Origin: Enoplolaimus lenunculus
Taxonomy: Eukaryota > Nematoda > Enoplea > Enoplida > Thoracostomopsidae
Direction of reading: 5' to 3'
Length of the DNA: 64,000 nt
NCBI GenBank assembly: GCA_030248215.1
Contig: JASANG010002042.1
Coordinates: forward strand, 1-64,000
The notes beneath the pieces are model-generated. The model had not been told where the DNA came from and did not search any database. It worked only from the letters and a program-made list of their open reading frames with translations. A program made the position numbers and the translations under genes. Positions 10,759-21,691 of this stretch are shown here, in pieces. The stretch's first letter is position 1, and every line of letters begins with the position of its first letter.

Positions 10759-13700
10759 TTATTTTTCAGTACTGACTGACGATTTTGTATCAATGTCACA
10801 AGCCAAGCATGTAATGTAAACAGGCGAATCAGCCGAAACGTTTGCTCCTTCTAAATACCGAGCAGATGCAACTGATCGACGACAACTAAACGCACCCTGT
10901 GAAGACAAGCGACAACTGGTTCCAGTGAATTGAGCAGATAGGCAGAATAAGCTTGCATAGCACGCTCTTGCGCAAAGCACTGGATTTGAAATATTTTCAA
11001 GTGTTTCGAAAAACTTCAAGTTGTTATCGGCGTTTGGCCGTGAGCGACTTCGAAGCGTTCCAACGATACTATAGAGAAGTTGCCCGGGGCAAACTGAAAT
11101 GTATTCACATATGGCAGGTTTTAAATGCAAAGAGAATTAAGGGCACAAGCTGATCCACAGGAGATGCGTGGGGGGGACGCACGCCTTCCTTTTGAATTTT
11201 TCAAACGTTTCGCACATAGTGCATACTGTGAGCAACTTAGCGCATATTGTATCCGTGTGAATTATGGTACACAGTGCGCACTGTTAAACAATAAACTCTA
11301 CAAGAAGTGAAAGCTCCTCAAGCTTGAATGTCAAGCTTCTATTGCTGAGGAGTGATGGTGGAAAGCTATAAAATAACGCTGGAAATTCATCTCACTGGTA
11401 TTTTTGGAAAATTTCTTCCTGTATATAGAAATGTAAACTAACCACTGGCGTGGACACTGGCCGCCGCACGGCCTTTAATAGCTTCCGGACTCAGTTGCAA
11501 GTGTACACCATTTGAGGAAGATTGACGTCTGCTGGTGTTATGATCACCCATGTTACTTTCCATCGTCATTAGATTGGCAAATTCAGGCAGTGATGCTTTT
11601 GCTCTCATTTCGCTGTTTTCAGCAAATACGTTGCTGTTTTCAAGGTTTCTATTGCTGTTCCTTTGCTCCAAGCCAATTCGATGAGTTGGCAGGTATCCAC
11701 TTAGATATTGAATGATTTTCTCCATTTGTGCAGTATCGACTTGTTCCGATGCTGATATTTTTGCGTCTGTTTTTGTTTGACGTTGTGGTTTCCGAAATTT
11801 GTCATTTAGTCCATCGTTATGAATTGTAATGAATGGTTTTTCTGAAAAGTAACTTTCGTTTGCAATTTCGGTCATTTTTGTTGCTTCCGACTGCGGTTTC
11901 AATTCGTCGCTGGTTCGGGAATAATTCCGCAGCCGAAAATGTTGTTCAGGACTTTGGTAGTTGTGACTTGGTGATATATGGTTGCGTTCAGTTGCGCTTG
12001 ATTGAGTCACAATAAATCGATGTGATCGATACTTTTGAAGCAGTTTTTCGCCTTGTCTGAGCAGCAGCTGTCGTTCGTTGATTACCACTGGTTTCTGAGC
12101 CGGTTGTCCAAACAGACTTGACAGTTTTCGTCCGTTTTTGGTGTTATGATTTTGAGTTTTCTCAAATTGTTGGTTTGCCGGTCGCGTTTCAGCACTGTTC
12201 CTTCCGTTCGTTGCTTTCTTGCTGTTATCTTGCTTTTGTTCGGAACGTGTCGTTGTTGCGGTTGTTGTTGTTGTCGTTGTTGTTGTTATTGTTGATGGTG
12301 GTTTTGGTGGTATTTGTGGTGGTGGTGTTGTAGTTGCTGTTATTGCTGTTTCGTTATTGGCCTTAGTCCAAGTGATTTTATCTGAAATGCTTCCAGCGTC
12401 TGATTTTCGTTGTTTGCTACTGTCGGTTTTCATTTCTCGGTTAGTTTCATCAATAGTTTCCTCATCGAAGCTTTCTTCCATCGAATCATGAGATCTCGGT
12501 TGCTTTCGTCGTTCAGTGCGACCTGAATTGACAAGCGCTGAAAACGGCAGCAATTTTTGTGCAATTTCAAACAATTTTTCTCTCGCACGCATGTTATCAG
12601 TCACGTCAGTTTGTTGCGCTGCCAAAGAATGCGTTACGCCGCTATTCCGATTTCTTGTACGTTTTTGAACGTTCGTTTTCGCCAAACGTTTTCTATCTTT
12701 AGATTTAATCGAATCAGGCTGCTGAACGTCTTTCATCCTGCTATTTGAATGCGGATAAAACCTTGTGACTTTGCGTTCAAACGAATTTGCAGAATCATCT
12801 CGTGGTATCGTGTCTTTTGTTCCGGTTTCCAGATTAACGTTTTCAGATGGTTGACTATCATTATTATGGTTGCCGTGCCTGTTCTGCAATTGATCATTCT
12901 CGAAAATATTATCGTTCTCTCCGCTCGCTGCAGTATACTTCCATTGGCGGCTGTGCAAAACCACTGCGCGAGTACCAGATTTTTGCACCCCTGACAGCTG
13001 ACCTCCGCTCATTTCGGCTCTGAGGTCTTCACTGGCGTTGTTGTTTTTACTTTTGACTTCGGTTCCACTCGAAGATTCGTCAGCTGACTGTATCCAGTCA
13101 CCATTAACATCATAACTGTCCAAGCAGTCCAGTGAATAAGTTGACGCAAAGGCTTTCAGAGCTCGAAACGTATAAGTAACAATGAAACTAAGTTCTTCAA
13201 ACCCACATCCAAACGTGTGTTGCTTAACACACGCCATGAGTCGATTTGGAGTGTCACAACCTGCTGTTACGTCAACACCACTTACAGGCGACCGACTCCA
13301 TTCAAAAGCCCACGTTGCGCACTTTTTGAATTCTGTTAATCCGTTCAATTCACTGAAACATCGTTGATACTCGTTCAACTTGAGCCATACCTCGGGATCA
13401 CAAATCAGCCCAAATACAGCATTCAGGACTCGATCTGTATGCGTATGACACCAGGCCATATTTCGAAACGAATACATACATCGGGAGTATTGTTGATAAA
13501 GCTTACAAGCGTCTTGCCATAAATCAAGCTCTGAGCCAAATAAAAAGTCTGTTGCGACAGTACGTAAGTCCAAAATTCCGACTGTTGTCAGTAATGGACT
13601 CCAGCGGCACCGCTCCATAGCTGCTGTGTCGGTCCTCGTACAAATTGCGCTTTGTTCAGCACTTGTGCTGAGAGCACCTGAAATACACGATTAAACTGCA

Positions 13701-14366
13701 TTAGAGGGTTGACGTTGGAGTCTACCGTTCAAACTACAGTCAGAATTACAAGCTTATAAGTTGACCTACGCGATTAAGCTTCAGCGGAAAAGTAGATGCT
13801 AAAACGCAACAGGAGATGAAAATACCGGACCTGGATTCAGTGGAGTCGTGTGTCCTGGTTCATGTTGAAAATTTGTCCAGTTGCGAATTAGGTTAGCCCA
13901 AAGCGGAATTATGACTTTGGTTAGCTCAAAGTTGAATATCGTGCTGTGCACTAGTCCGATTCAGAATTAGTCTGACTATGAATTTATACATTCAGAAAAT
14001 CACCGCATACAAATATTGTATCAGAGTAGTTTCTTTCGAAATTTTTTTGTAACAGCATTTAATTTTCTAGTTTTCGATTGCCCTAACACGAGCTCATGTC
14101 CTTAAAGTTCATGGGCCAAGCGCGACTTTTTAGTCAGCGTTTGACTGGCACTAAAATTGGCCATTGGACTTATTTAATATATATCTATACGCCGGATTGC
14201 ACGTCTATCTCAGGTTTTTCTAAAACAATAAAATTCTAAAATCAAAAGTTTCAGACATAAAATAAAACTCACCATATGGTGTTTTTGCAGTTGGCAACAC
14301 AATAGATGCAATCTCGATAACGAAATGCAGCGTAATGACCGGATGTATGAACCAATAATTAAACAT
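10759..14366 (-). CDS. Large secreted protein: Cys-rich CPG4-like head, Ser/Thr-rich middle, PAN-like tail
   Basis: Three exons on the minus strand: 14366-14273, 13677-11443 and 11093-10759 (2664 nt, 887 aa plus stop). Both introns are phase 1 with good sites (donors GTGAGT and GTTAGT, acceptors GTATTTCAG and ACATTTCAG), and the frames join exactly. Exon 1 gives a start with a hydrophobic signal-like segment (HPVITLHFVIEIASIVLPTA). Residues ~44-216 hold twelve cysteines in a pattern resembling nematode CPG4/DUF19 domains (for example KLYQQYSRCMYSFRNMAWC). The middle is low complexity, with a Pro run followed by a Thr run near residues 475-510 and several Ser-Gly pairs that could take glycosaminoglycan chains. 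The last ~110 residues hold eight cysteines in a PAN/apple-like arrangement (VLCARACYASLFCLSAQF). Likely an extracellular matrix or eggshell-type proteoglycan, by analogy only. The apparent Met at 13618 is internal to exon 2 and not the start. A repeat element ends 48 bp upstream of the ATG. Confidence 0.75.
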
Positions 14367-14413
14367 TGTGCAATTATGTATTTTTATTTTAGTTAATAAA
14401 GGCTTAATAAATG

Positions 14414-14620
14414 TTGGTCCATGTATAGAACGCGGCCGGAACAGTACTACAAGCGTATTCCTAAGCCTAAGCCTAAGAATGAGCTTAAGTGTAAGGATGA
14501 GCGTATTCCTATGCTTAAGCCTAAGACTAAGCCTAAGCAAAAAACGTGCCTAAAGCTTACGCTGACTCAATTACCGCGCCGCAGGAAAATGTTTCGGCCC
14601 TGTTCTATACATGGGCCCAA
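14414..14620. mobile_element. TAAGCC-array MITE, cleanest copy of the GGCCCATG-TIR family
   Basis: Left end TTGGTCCATGTATAGAACGC; right end is its inverted form, CCTGTTCTATACATGGGCCC followed by AA. Between them runs a degenerate array (CCTAAGCCTAAGCCTAAGAA and variants). It lies just upstream of the start codon of the secreted-protein gene (14366, minus strand), so it occupies that gene's promoter or 5' UTR region. Confidence 0.75.
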
Positions 14621-15668
14621 GTATCGTATAAGCTTTAACAACTTTCGTATTTTTTGTAACAGGGTAATTTAGCTTAGAGGATTTAGTTATCAGTAATGTG
14701 ATACAAAAGTATATTATGAATTTGTTATTTTAATTAATTGTATAATATATTACGCACAGCGCTTTATATTTTAACGTCGAAGTTGATTGAGTAGGTATAC
14801 GTTAATCGATGGCCGATTCACCTTTTATAAAATAAAATGTAAGAAATTCATTTTTATCAAATACGAAAAATAATACCAGGAATAATTGTTTAGAAATAAT
14901 AAATTGCATTTAATGCAATTGCAATTAGTTGTTTGTGTATCGTGCAGTTGCTATCAAAGTAAGTGCTACATTAGACCTTCTGGCGCCGTCAACATAACAG
15001 TAACCAGAGGTTGTAAAAGTGGGTATAAAGATTTGTACACTCTTTGGCGCTTTTACCCGCGGCAATATAATTTTTTACCCGCGAGTATATACCCGCTCAA
15101 AATTCCTTTACCTGTCGCCCGTCTTTATCCGCGCAAAATTTATTTACCGTTACCGACCTTTTACCTGCCTTATTTTTTCTAGCTATTGTTGCATTCCTTT
15201 CAAAAAGCCACAAATCTTTTTTGATTTAACACCACATTTCAGGAGTGACATACTTATTTTTACTCATACAGTAAAACAGTTCCAAATATTCAAGTTTTTC
15301 TACATTACCTGGTTTCAAGTTTTCTTATGATAATTTTATTCGCGTAAAGAACCACAAATTTTTACCCGCGCTTTATAATTCTTTCCTCGCGGGTATATCC
15401 GAGCCAAAATTGTCTTACCCGTATCCGAGGGTAACGCATCGCCAAGCAGGATGTAAACGGATAATAAAAAATAACAGGATCAGATAGTCATCAAAATAAA
15501 AGAAGTGGAAACGGAAAACAAATATTGAAATACAAAAGTTTACAACATCATTTATTTTTAAGCCTCCACAATTTTTGACATGCAAGTATTCAACGGGCTT
15601 TCTAAAATTTTCAATAACAAATTGCGGATACACCAAAAATTTTAATTTAACCGCACAATTGCAGCTTA
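14621..15668. repeat. AT-rich spacer with an ACCCGCG-motif element
   Basis: 14621-14985 shows nothing recognisable. From about 14990 to 15440 there are repeated TTTACCCGCG, TATACCCGCTC and inverted CGCGGGTATATCC motifs at both edges (15050-15160 and 15368-15430). This suggests another element with simple-motif ends. Open frames inside are by-products. Confidence 0.4.
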
Positions 15669-15869
15669 CACTGTAAAAGATGGGGAGTCAAATTGACTCT
15701 CTCGGAAACAGGCTTTTCCTGACTACACAAACTGAGTCAAATTCGACTCCGCGAACAGTCAAATTCGATTCACGGCTGACTCTGGCGGAGTCAAATTTGA
15801 CTCAGTTTGCGTAGTCAGGAAAAGCCTGTTTCCGAGAGAGTCAATTTGACTCCTCATTTTTTTACAGTG
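15669..15869. mobile_element. GAGTCAAATT fold-back element, copy 1
   Basis: Begins CACTGTAAAAGATGGGGAGT and ends with the inverted CTCATTTTTTTACAGTG. The arms (GAGTCAAATTGACTCTCTCG, GGCTTTTCCTGACTAC and on to GAGTCAAATT) match over nearly 70 bp with very few differences. A transcript would therefore fold into one long hairpin. Sisters: about 46226-46405 and 59180-59380. The near-identity of the arms points to recent insertion or arm conversion. Confidence 0.8.
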
Positions 15870-18184
15870 ATACCTGTATTAAATAACCGAACACTCTGTT
15901 TTACTCCACCCACAAAAGAATACACTTGTCCCTTTTACAGAAAAAATTCTTTACGTAAATTCTCTGGAAAGCTAGAGCTTCTATGACCTCTTCCCGCTGC
16001 AAGTTCAGAGGACCCTAAGCATTAGTGGAAGGCTGTAGACCCCATAACACACAGACTAAACAATTCATTATTAAATCACTTAAAATTACTTTTAGAATGT
16101 TTTTGGTGTTCAAGTATGAGAATCGCTTAGTGAAAGGTTTTGATAAAGGCAGCCCCCAGTCTAGCCTTAGGGATACTTGAAATTGCGGGTGTAGTTAAAG
16201 GGGGGGCGGAAGATCCTTTGAATGGTAATTAATAAAATGCCCATACTACACTACATCAGACGTTTCATGTTGTAGTTTTTTCCGCCCACATTTTAGTTGT
16301 GTGGGGAAAAAAGCACAAAATTTTAACGTTCGGCAAGTGGTTTAAAACTAAATACAAGCATAACAAACAGCCCCTAAAAGGGTTAGTGCGACGTGGTAAA
16401 AATGTGTTGTTTGAATCAAGTTTAATAATAAACAGCACAAGCAAACTGATCATAACACGAACTCAAAGTTTGAATATAAAATTGGGTTTGCGAAATCTAG
16501 GCGTAAGCTCAAAGAAAGTGCTTAAGGCGAAGCGAAGGCTTATGGATATCAGCTTTAGTGTTGCGCTATACTTTTGTTCCAGCGCCGTCTATCACCGTCC
16601 GTCATTATATACGGTATCACACGACGGAGGCGCAATCCTTATGCGGGATAATACATTGAAACAAACTTTCAACTTCTATTACATTAACACTAGCGCTGAG
16701 GAAAAATTAAACATCTACCGTGTGTTCGATATATATATTCATACACAGGCTTGATCAAATTTAGCAATTGAAAACTATCAAAAATATGATACACTTCGAA
16801 ACCAGTAAACTTTCATTGGTTACGCATAATATATCACCGCCAGGCCAGCAAATGAAAAAAGGCACCGAAAATTTAGGCATAAATCTTTAACATTTGGAGG
16901 GTCAACTTCTTATTTGAAAATTTTTGTGGAAAATTCAAAATCCTAAAATTTTCGTAAATTTAAGGTGGTAGAAACGACTTAAATTTGTTATTCGAGCAGA
17001 AAATCGAAAAGCACCGAAAAGATATTTGGAACTTTGTTGCATCGTAAACGTGGTGATAAAAATAAAATCTTACTTGGTAAAACGTTAAAATTTCCGAAAC
17101 ACGCGTTGAACCCAGCATATCTACGTGCCAGACAGTCTGTTAACTAACTGGCCTACGTCACACTGTTGATACTTTACCAAGATTATCTGACATTAAGTAT
17201 GGTGTAGTTACCCGAATAAGAGGGGGTAATAAGAGGGGTCCCCATTTTGAGTTCCAATCAACAAGATTCCGTATCCCCAATAAGAGTCCGTAAGCGGATA
17301 GCGACCCTAGAACCGATTTTTACTGGAAACAGAAAAGAATATCGGTTTAAAAGCTGTGGCCAAGTGTAGGTCCAACTGCCAGAAGGGCGTATCAGTATAT
17401 ACTCAAGCCAAAGTTCTGTGTAAACGTTTTTCAGTTCATTTTTCTTTCGCGATTTTTTGGGCATTTTTCAAACACAGCATTTTATTTGAAAACATTTTAT
17501 ACTCTGTCTTTTGAGTTTATAGCAAAAGGCAGGTTGCATTTGGTACCTATACAAAATCTTAAAAAGAAAAACATGGAACACACTGCTATTTGCACTTTTA
17601 CAGACAATATACTCGGAAGATTTAACTTTTTTTGAAAATGTTATTCTAATCACTGAAAAAATTTTGCGCATCAAAACATTCTGAAGTGGCACTCGTGTAT
17701 GCAAAATTTTTTAATATCATCCACTTGGAGATTAAATCAGTTTTACTCTAGTTCAAACAGAGTCTCGATGGCGTACTCGGTCATATCAAAACCTTTGAAC
17801 TAAGACTTAAACAAAGCTTTCATGTATTTTTTCTTTATTAAGTTCACACCTGAAAATTTTCAACGACTTCAAAATATAAGTTGACTGCCCACTTTTGACA
17901 TGGGTTTAGTGCCAAATCAGTCCGAAATGTATTTAAAGGTTCTATATACTTGTGTCAATTTCATCCCTATAATGTGGCAATTCAGATACAAGAAAATTCT
18001 CGTATAAAGTGTTGTAGTTTCCTTTGAATATTATTCGGAAGTGACGAACGGGCTTGACGCTAACCGGCTAAAGGAAACTTTCGTAACTGAAAGCGCCTAA
18101 ACATTAGGTAATTGTTTTACCGAAACCGGAAGCGGGATTAGAGGTCGAAAATCTTCCGGAACGGGGGTAATCTTCCGTTACAGT
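15870..18184. other. Gene-poor stretch with element fragments
   Basis: No gene recognised. The open frame 16299-16754 crosses a TAAGC-type patch (about 16495-16550) and a GCGCTATACTT-family fragment (16557-16640), so I read it as repeat-derived. At 17208-17300 is a fragment of the TAGTGACC MITE (ACCCGAATAAGAGGGGGTAA). The remainder is AT-rich. Confidence 0.4.
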
Positions 18185-18275
18185 ATGATGCAGAGTGTTC
18201 GTGCAGTGCTTAATATACTGTGTTTGATTGTCGCGTCAACATTGGCTGTTGAGCGGTGCACTGTTTGCTTTTCAG
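18185..18275 (+). CDS. First exon of an unidentified secreted protein (signal peptide)
   Basis: Two adjacent ATGs at 18185 and 18188 start a typical signal peptide (VRAVLNILCLIVASTLA), followed by VERCTVCFSG with two cysteines. A donor (TTTTCAG then GTAAAG) follows in phase 1. A possible second exon lies at 18559-18597: acceptor GGTGCTTAG, then INDHFEECNYLA in the matching phase, donor GTAAGA. I could not follow the gene further; a decayed LINE starts about 850 bp downstream. The signal peptide and donor are directly visible, the second exon is a guess, and the product is unknown. Confidence 0.45.
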
Positions 18276-18394
18276 GTAAAGTTCTTGTGGACTAAGTTTA
18301 AGTTTACTAATATATGATTTTAGAACTTTGATCCATGTTTCGTCTGGGCCATATTGTTCTCTCACACGACTGCCATAGAGTTGGATAGAGTTTA

Positions 18395-18535
18395 GACAAT
18401 TTTTTGCTTAGGTTAATTTAGGCTTATTCGTTAGGCAAATGATCACTCTTGTTTTTGTGTATAGTTTAAGCTTATGTTTAGAAGTATGCTTAAATTCGCG
18501 CTACGACCCTGAAAGTGTTGCGTGCCAGAATCTTT
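18395..18535. repeat. Degenerate TTAGGC-type patch
   Basis: TTGCTTAGGTTAATTTAGGC and GTTTAAGCTTATGTTTAGAA form a worn core of the GGCCCATG-TIR family. Ends are not clear. Confidence 0.4.
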
Positions 18536-19296
18536 TGTGACAGTCCATTGGTGCTTAGGGATTAATGACCATTTCGAAGAGTGTAACTACTTAGCTAGTA
18601 AGACTGAAATTTCTCATGAGTTGCATTAATTTTTTCGTATATATGTATAAATGTCGGCTTCCAACACTCTTGACTATTACACGAAAGGTATTTCGTATTC
18701 CACATACATGTATTTTGATTGGAAGCTGGCGCATTCATCTACGCAAATGTTGCGTCAAACTTTGTTCTTTTATACATGTTTATCTTGTTTACTTCTTATA
18801 GTTGGTTTGTTTATACCATTCTCTTCTCAATAACTTGTTGTTTGTTCAATTTTTCTCAAACTGGGTCTCCAAGATGGTAAGTGTTTAGTATTATGCGTAA
18901 ATGTAGGGTTAGGGTTGTTGGCCGGGAGAAATTACCGGAAAAATGGTTTTTTCCATTTTTTGCGAGGGTAGTGGAAACAAATGGAAAAAATGGAATAATG
19001 TTAAATGATTTATAAATATTAATTGCAAATAAGTATGATATAAAATAACGTTTTTAGATGACATGTAACTATCGTTGGCAGCGCGTCAAATCAGACATTT
19101 GACAACAACTCGTTAAACAGGCTTCTGATTGCCGAAAGTTTAACCCCACTCGAGTCAGCTCTGCAAACTGCGTCAAATGATACATAATTTGCCCAACTTT
19201 TTGAAAAATGCGCTCACGGGTGGCCCCGATGTCAGTCTAGGTAGGAACCCCGGGACGTCTGACTTTGAACTAAGCAGCTGGAAAACCGGGCCTCCG

Positions 19297-19370
19297 AAGC
19301 GGGGATCGAACTATCAGCCTACGGATCCTTAAGCAAATGCTCTACCATTGCGGCACGTAGCCCGCCTCTC
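19297..19370 (-). repeat. tRNA-like segment (SINE head or tRNA relic)
   Basis: On the minus strand: GCCGCAATGGTAGAGC fits an A box, TAGTTCGATCCCCGC fits a B box, and GCTTAAGGATCCG lies between them in the anticodon-arm position. The outer ends (GGCGGGC and downstream text) pair poorly, so an intact tRNA is unlikely. It lies next to the LINE at 19439 and may be a SINE head. Confidence 0.45.
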
Positions 19371-19438
19371 CAACTGCATTTTTCGTCGACTATATGTGTT
19401 GACCGTCACTATATTGCATGTGCGCATAACGGACAAGC

Positions 19439-21250
19439 ATGTCTCACATGGTCCTAGCTGATGTAATAGCTATTTTTAAGGAAGGAATATCAAGCGACTC
19501 ATCAAATTACTGGTCAGCATCCTTGACACCAAACTGCTGCAAGATTATAGAATCCATTGTCAACGGGAAATTACTCCGATACCTGGTTTCAAATAATTTA
19601 GTATCAAATGGTCAACATGGATTTCTGGCAAAACACTCAACTTGTACTAAACTTTTACAATGTTGTGAAAAAGGTTTTTTGAGTCCACGAGTGAGTCTGG
19701 AGTCACAGTGTTCTCAACGGGATGCAAAAAACACAGTTGGAAGGAATTTATTTTTAAACGTACCGGATAACCAACCGAACTTGCTACAGCTCTGGTTAAT
19801 ATTTCTGGTGTGCACCTCTGTGTCCGAATCAATTACAACCAACGCTGATGTTGGGCGTGTGAGGCATCCCTAGACTTTTGCTGACATGGACCTAAAACTA
19901 AAATTTTCCTGGATGTCAAACAATTTCGTGACAATGTAACTATTTTCCTCACTCGCTCTAATGGCATGTTCAACTTCCGTGGCGTTAAAGCACATCAAAA
20001 GGCTGCTTATCCTAAATGAGTTTCGGATCATCTGCGCTGTTTATCTGAACGTCAATATGAACGTCAGTTTCGTCTCGATACTCGTTATATGCATATAGGG
20101 GCATTGCATGTATATACGCTAAGGCAGGGTATAACCGAATCCATAATTTGACTGAATCCGAATATACTGCTAATTTGGCGAATCCCAATCCGAACCTTTG
20201 TTGCCACTGTACGCTAAGGAGAATATAAATTGCGTGGACGCATAGACCTTGGAACCGGACTCAAAAAAATCGCCTGGACACAGAATGAACTCGGGTTCGA
20301 TTTTGAAAAAATACCCTGATTATGTGAGTGGTCTGGATCACTTGACTTAGTAAATTTTGTCGATGTTGTTTATAGTGACCTTGCCCAAGCATTTGACACA
20401 ACTTCACATAAAAAATTAATGCATAAGCTAGTAACTTTTAGTATAAATAAGTGTTTAAAACATTGGATTGAACGATTTTTGACAGATTGAAAGTAATACC
20501 ATTCTGTTTCTTCTGGTGTTCTTCAGGGTAGCGTATTAGAACCCACGTTGTTCTTGTTGTTTCTCAATGATAATTTTGACGACTTGCATAATGTTAACTG
20601 TAAAATTTTTGCTGGTGATGTCAAAATTTGGTGATGTCAAAATTTATGTTAGTTATTCTAAAGATGCTCAGAATCAATCCTAAGTATCGTTGCAAAATGC
20701 TTCCACTAATATCGAACAATGGACGAAAAAGTGGGAACCTACGATGTCGGGTGCAAAATGCAAAGTATTACAAATAGGAAAATATTTTATCAGTACAAGC
20801 TACTTTCTAAATGAAGAAAACATCCCTCTAGTAAAGCAATATAAAAACTTTGGCGTTCTTGTTACTCAACATTTCAAAAGTAATAGCCACTGCAGCACTG
20901 TCTCTACGCGAGCTTACCAAAATTTTAACATTTTATTTCGCTGTTTCCTAACTACAAATCCGAAGGTCCTGGTAGAAGGGTACCTAATATGCGTCCGTTC
21001 GACCACTTCTCTAACATGCGTCAACGGTTTGGTCACCATGCTATCTTCGAGACATAAATGCAGTTGAGCCAGTTCAAGTATAGTCTACCCGGTCAACTGC
21101 ATGACATTTAGCAAACTTGGCTGGTAACCCATCCCCTAACGCGAACGACTTATTAAGTAGCAAAGCTCTTGAATTGCACAGATTACATTCCGATCTTACT
21201 ATGGTATATAAGATACGGAACCAGATTGCATCCAACTCACCTTGCTAGGT
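19439..21250 (+). mobile_element. Decayed non-LTR retrotransposon (LINE, CR1/Jockey-like RT)
   Basis: Reverse transcriptase pieces occur in the right order on the plus strand. At 19439-19671 is SNYWSASLTPNCCKIIESIV with NGQHGFLAKHSTCTKLL. At about 20340-20490 is VDVVYSDLAQAFDTTSHKKL, the first catalytic-Asp region. At 20507-20630 is SGVLQGSVLEPTLFLLFLND, and the catalytic box reads FAGDVK instead of FADD. At about 20690-20990 is IEQWTKKWEPTMSGAKCKVL. Frame changes and stops separate the pieces, and 19,690-20,330 contains text I cannot place in the RT, possibly a second insertion. The copy is dead. No 5' ORF or clear 3' tail was recognised. Confidence 0.75.
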
Positions 21251-21691
21251 CAGGGGGGCTAAAAAATTTTAAGATGCAAGGATTTTCATTGACTTACAAG
21301 CAAGGTTGAAAATTTTGTAGGGGGGGGGGGCAAAATTTTCCAGCGGGAGCTGAGCCCTCTGACCTTATTTGGCGACAGGTCCTTACTGAAAGAGGAGATT
21401 AATGCATGTTCAGAGTTATTAAAGTTATTTAGTGTCTCAAGAACCAGGGGCCATACAATTGTTACCAGAATCAATACAGAATCATAATTGGTGTCGTCAC
21501 GTTTTACTCACAAGTGATAGTGTGGTCCACTTCAATTCATTTTATGTAATGAAATTGTGTACTCAAAAGAAAAATGAAAGAGATACGAGAATTATACATC
21601 GGTATGGTTTAGCGTTTAGTTGCTATGTTGTCCTGTTTGTCACACGCTACATTTGTTTGTTGTTTCTGCACCTTTTCTTCATGTATTGTAG

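Noticed and set aside
11512-13367. Plus-strand frames opposite the large secreted-protein exon
   Set aside because: They are antisense shadows; the poly-Leu/Val stretch is the complement of the Thr-rich run.
16299-16754. 151-codon plus-strand frame as a gene
   Set aside because: It crosses a TAAGC-type patch and a GCGCTATACTT-family fragment, shows no motif, and has no splice or start support.
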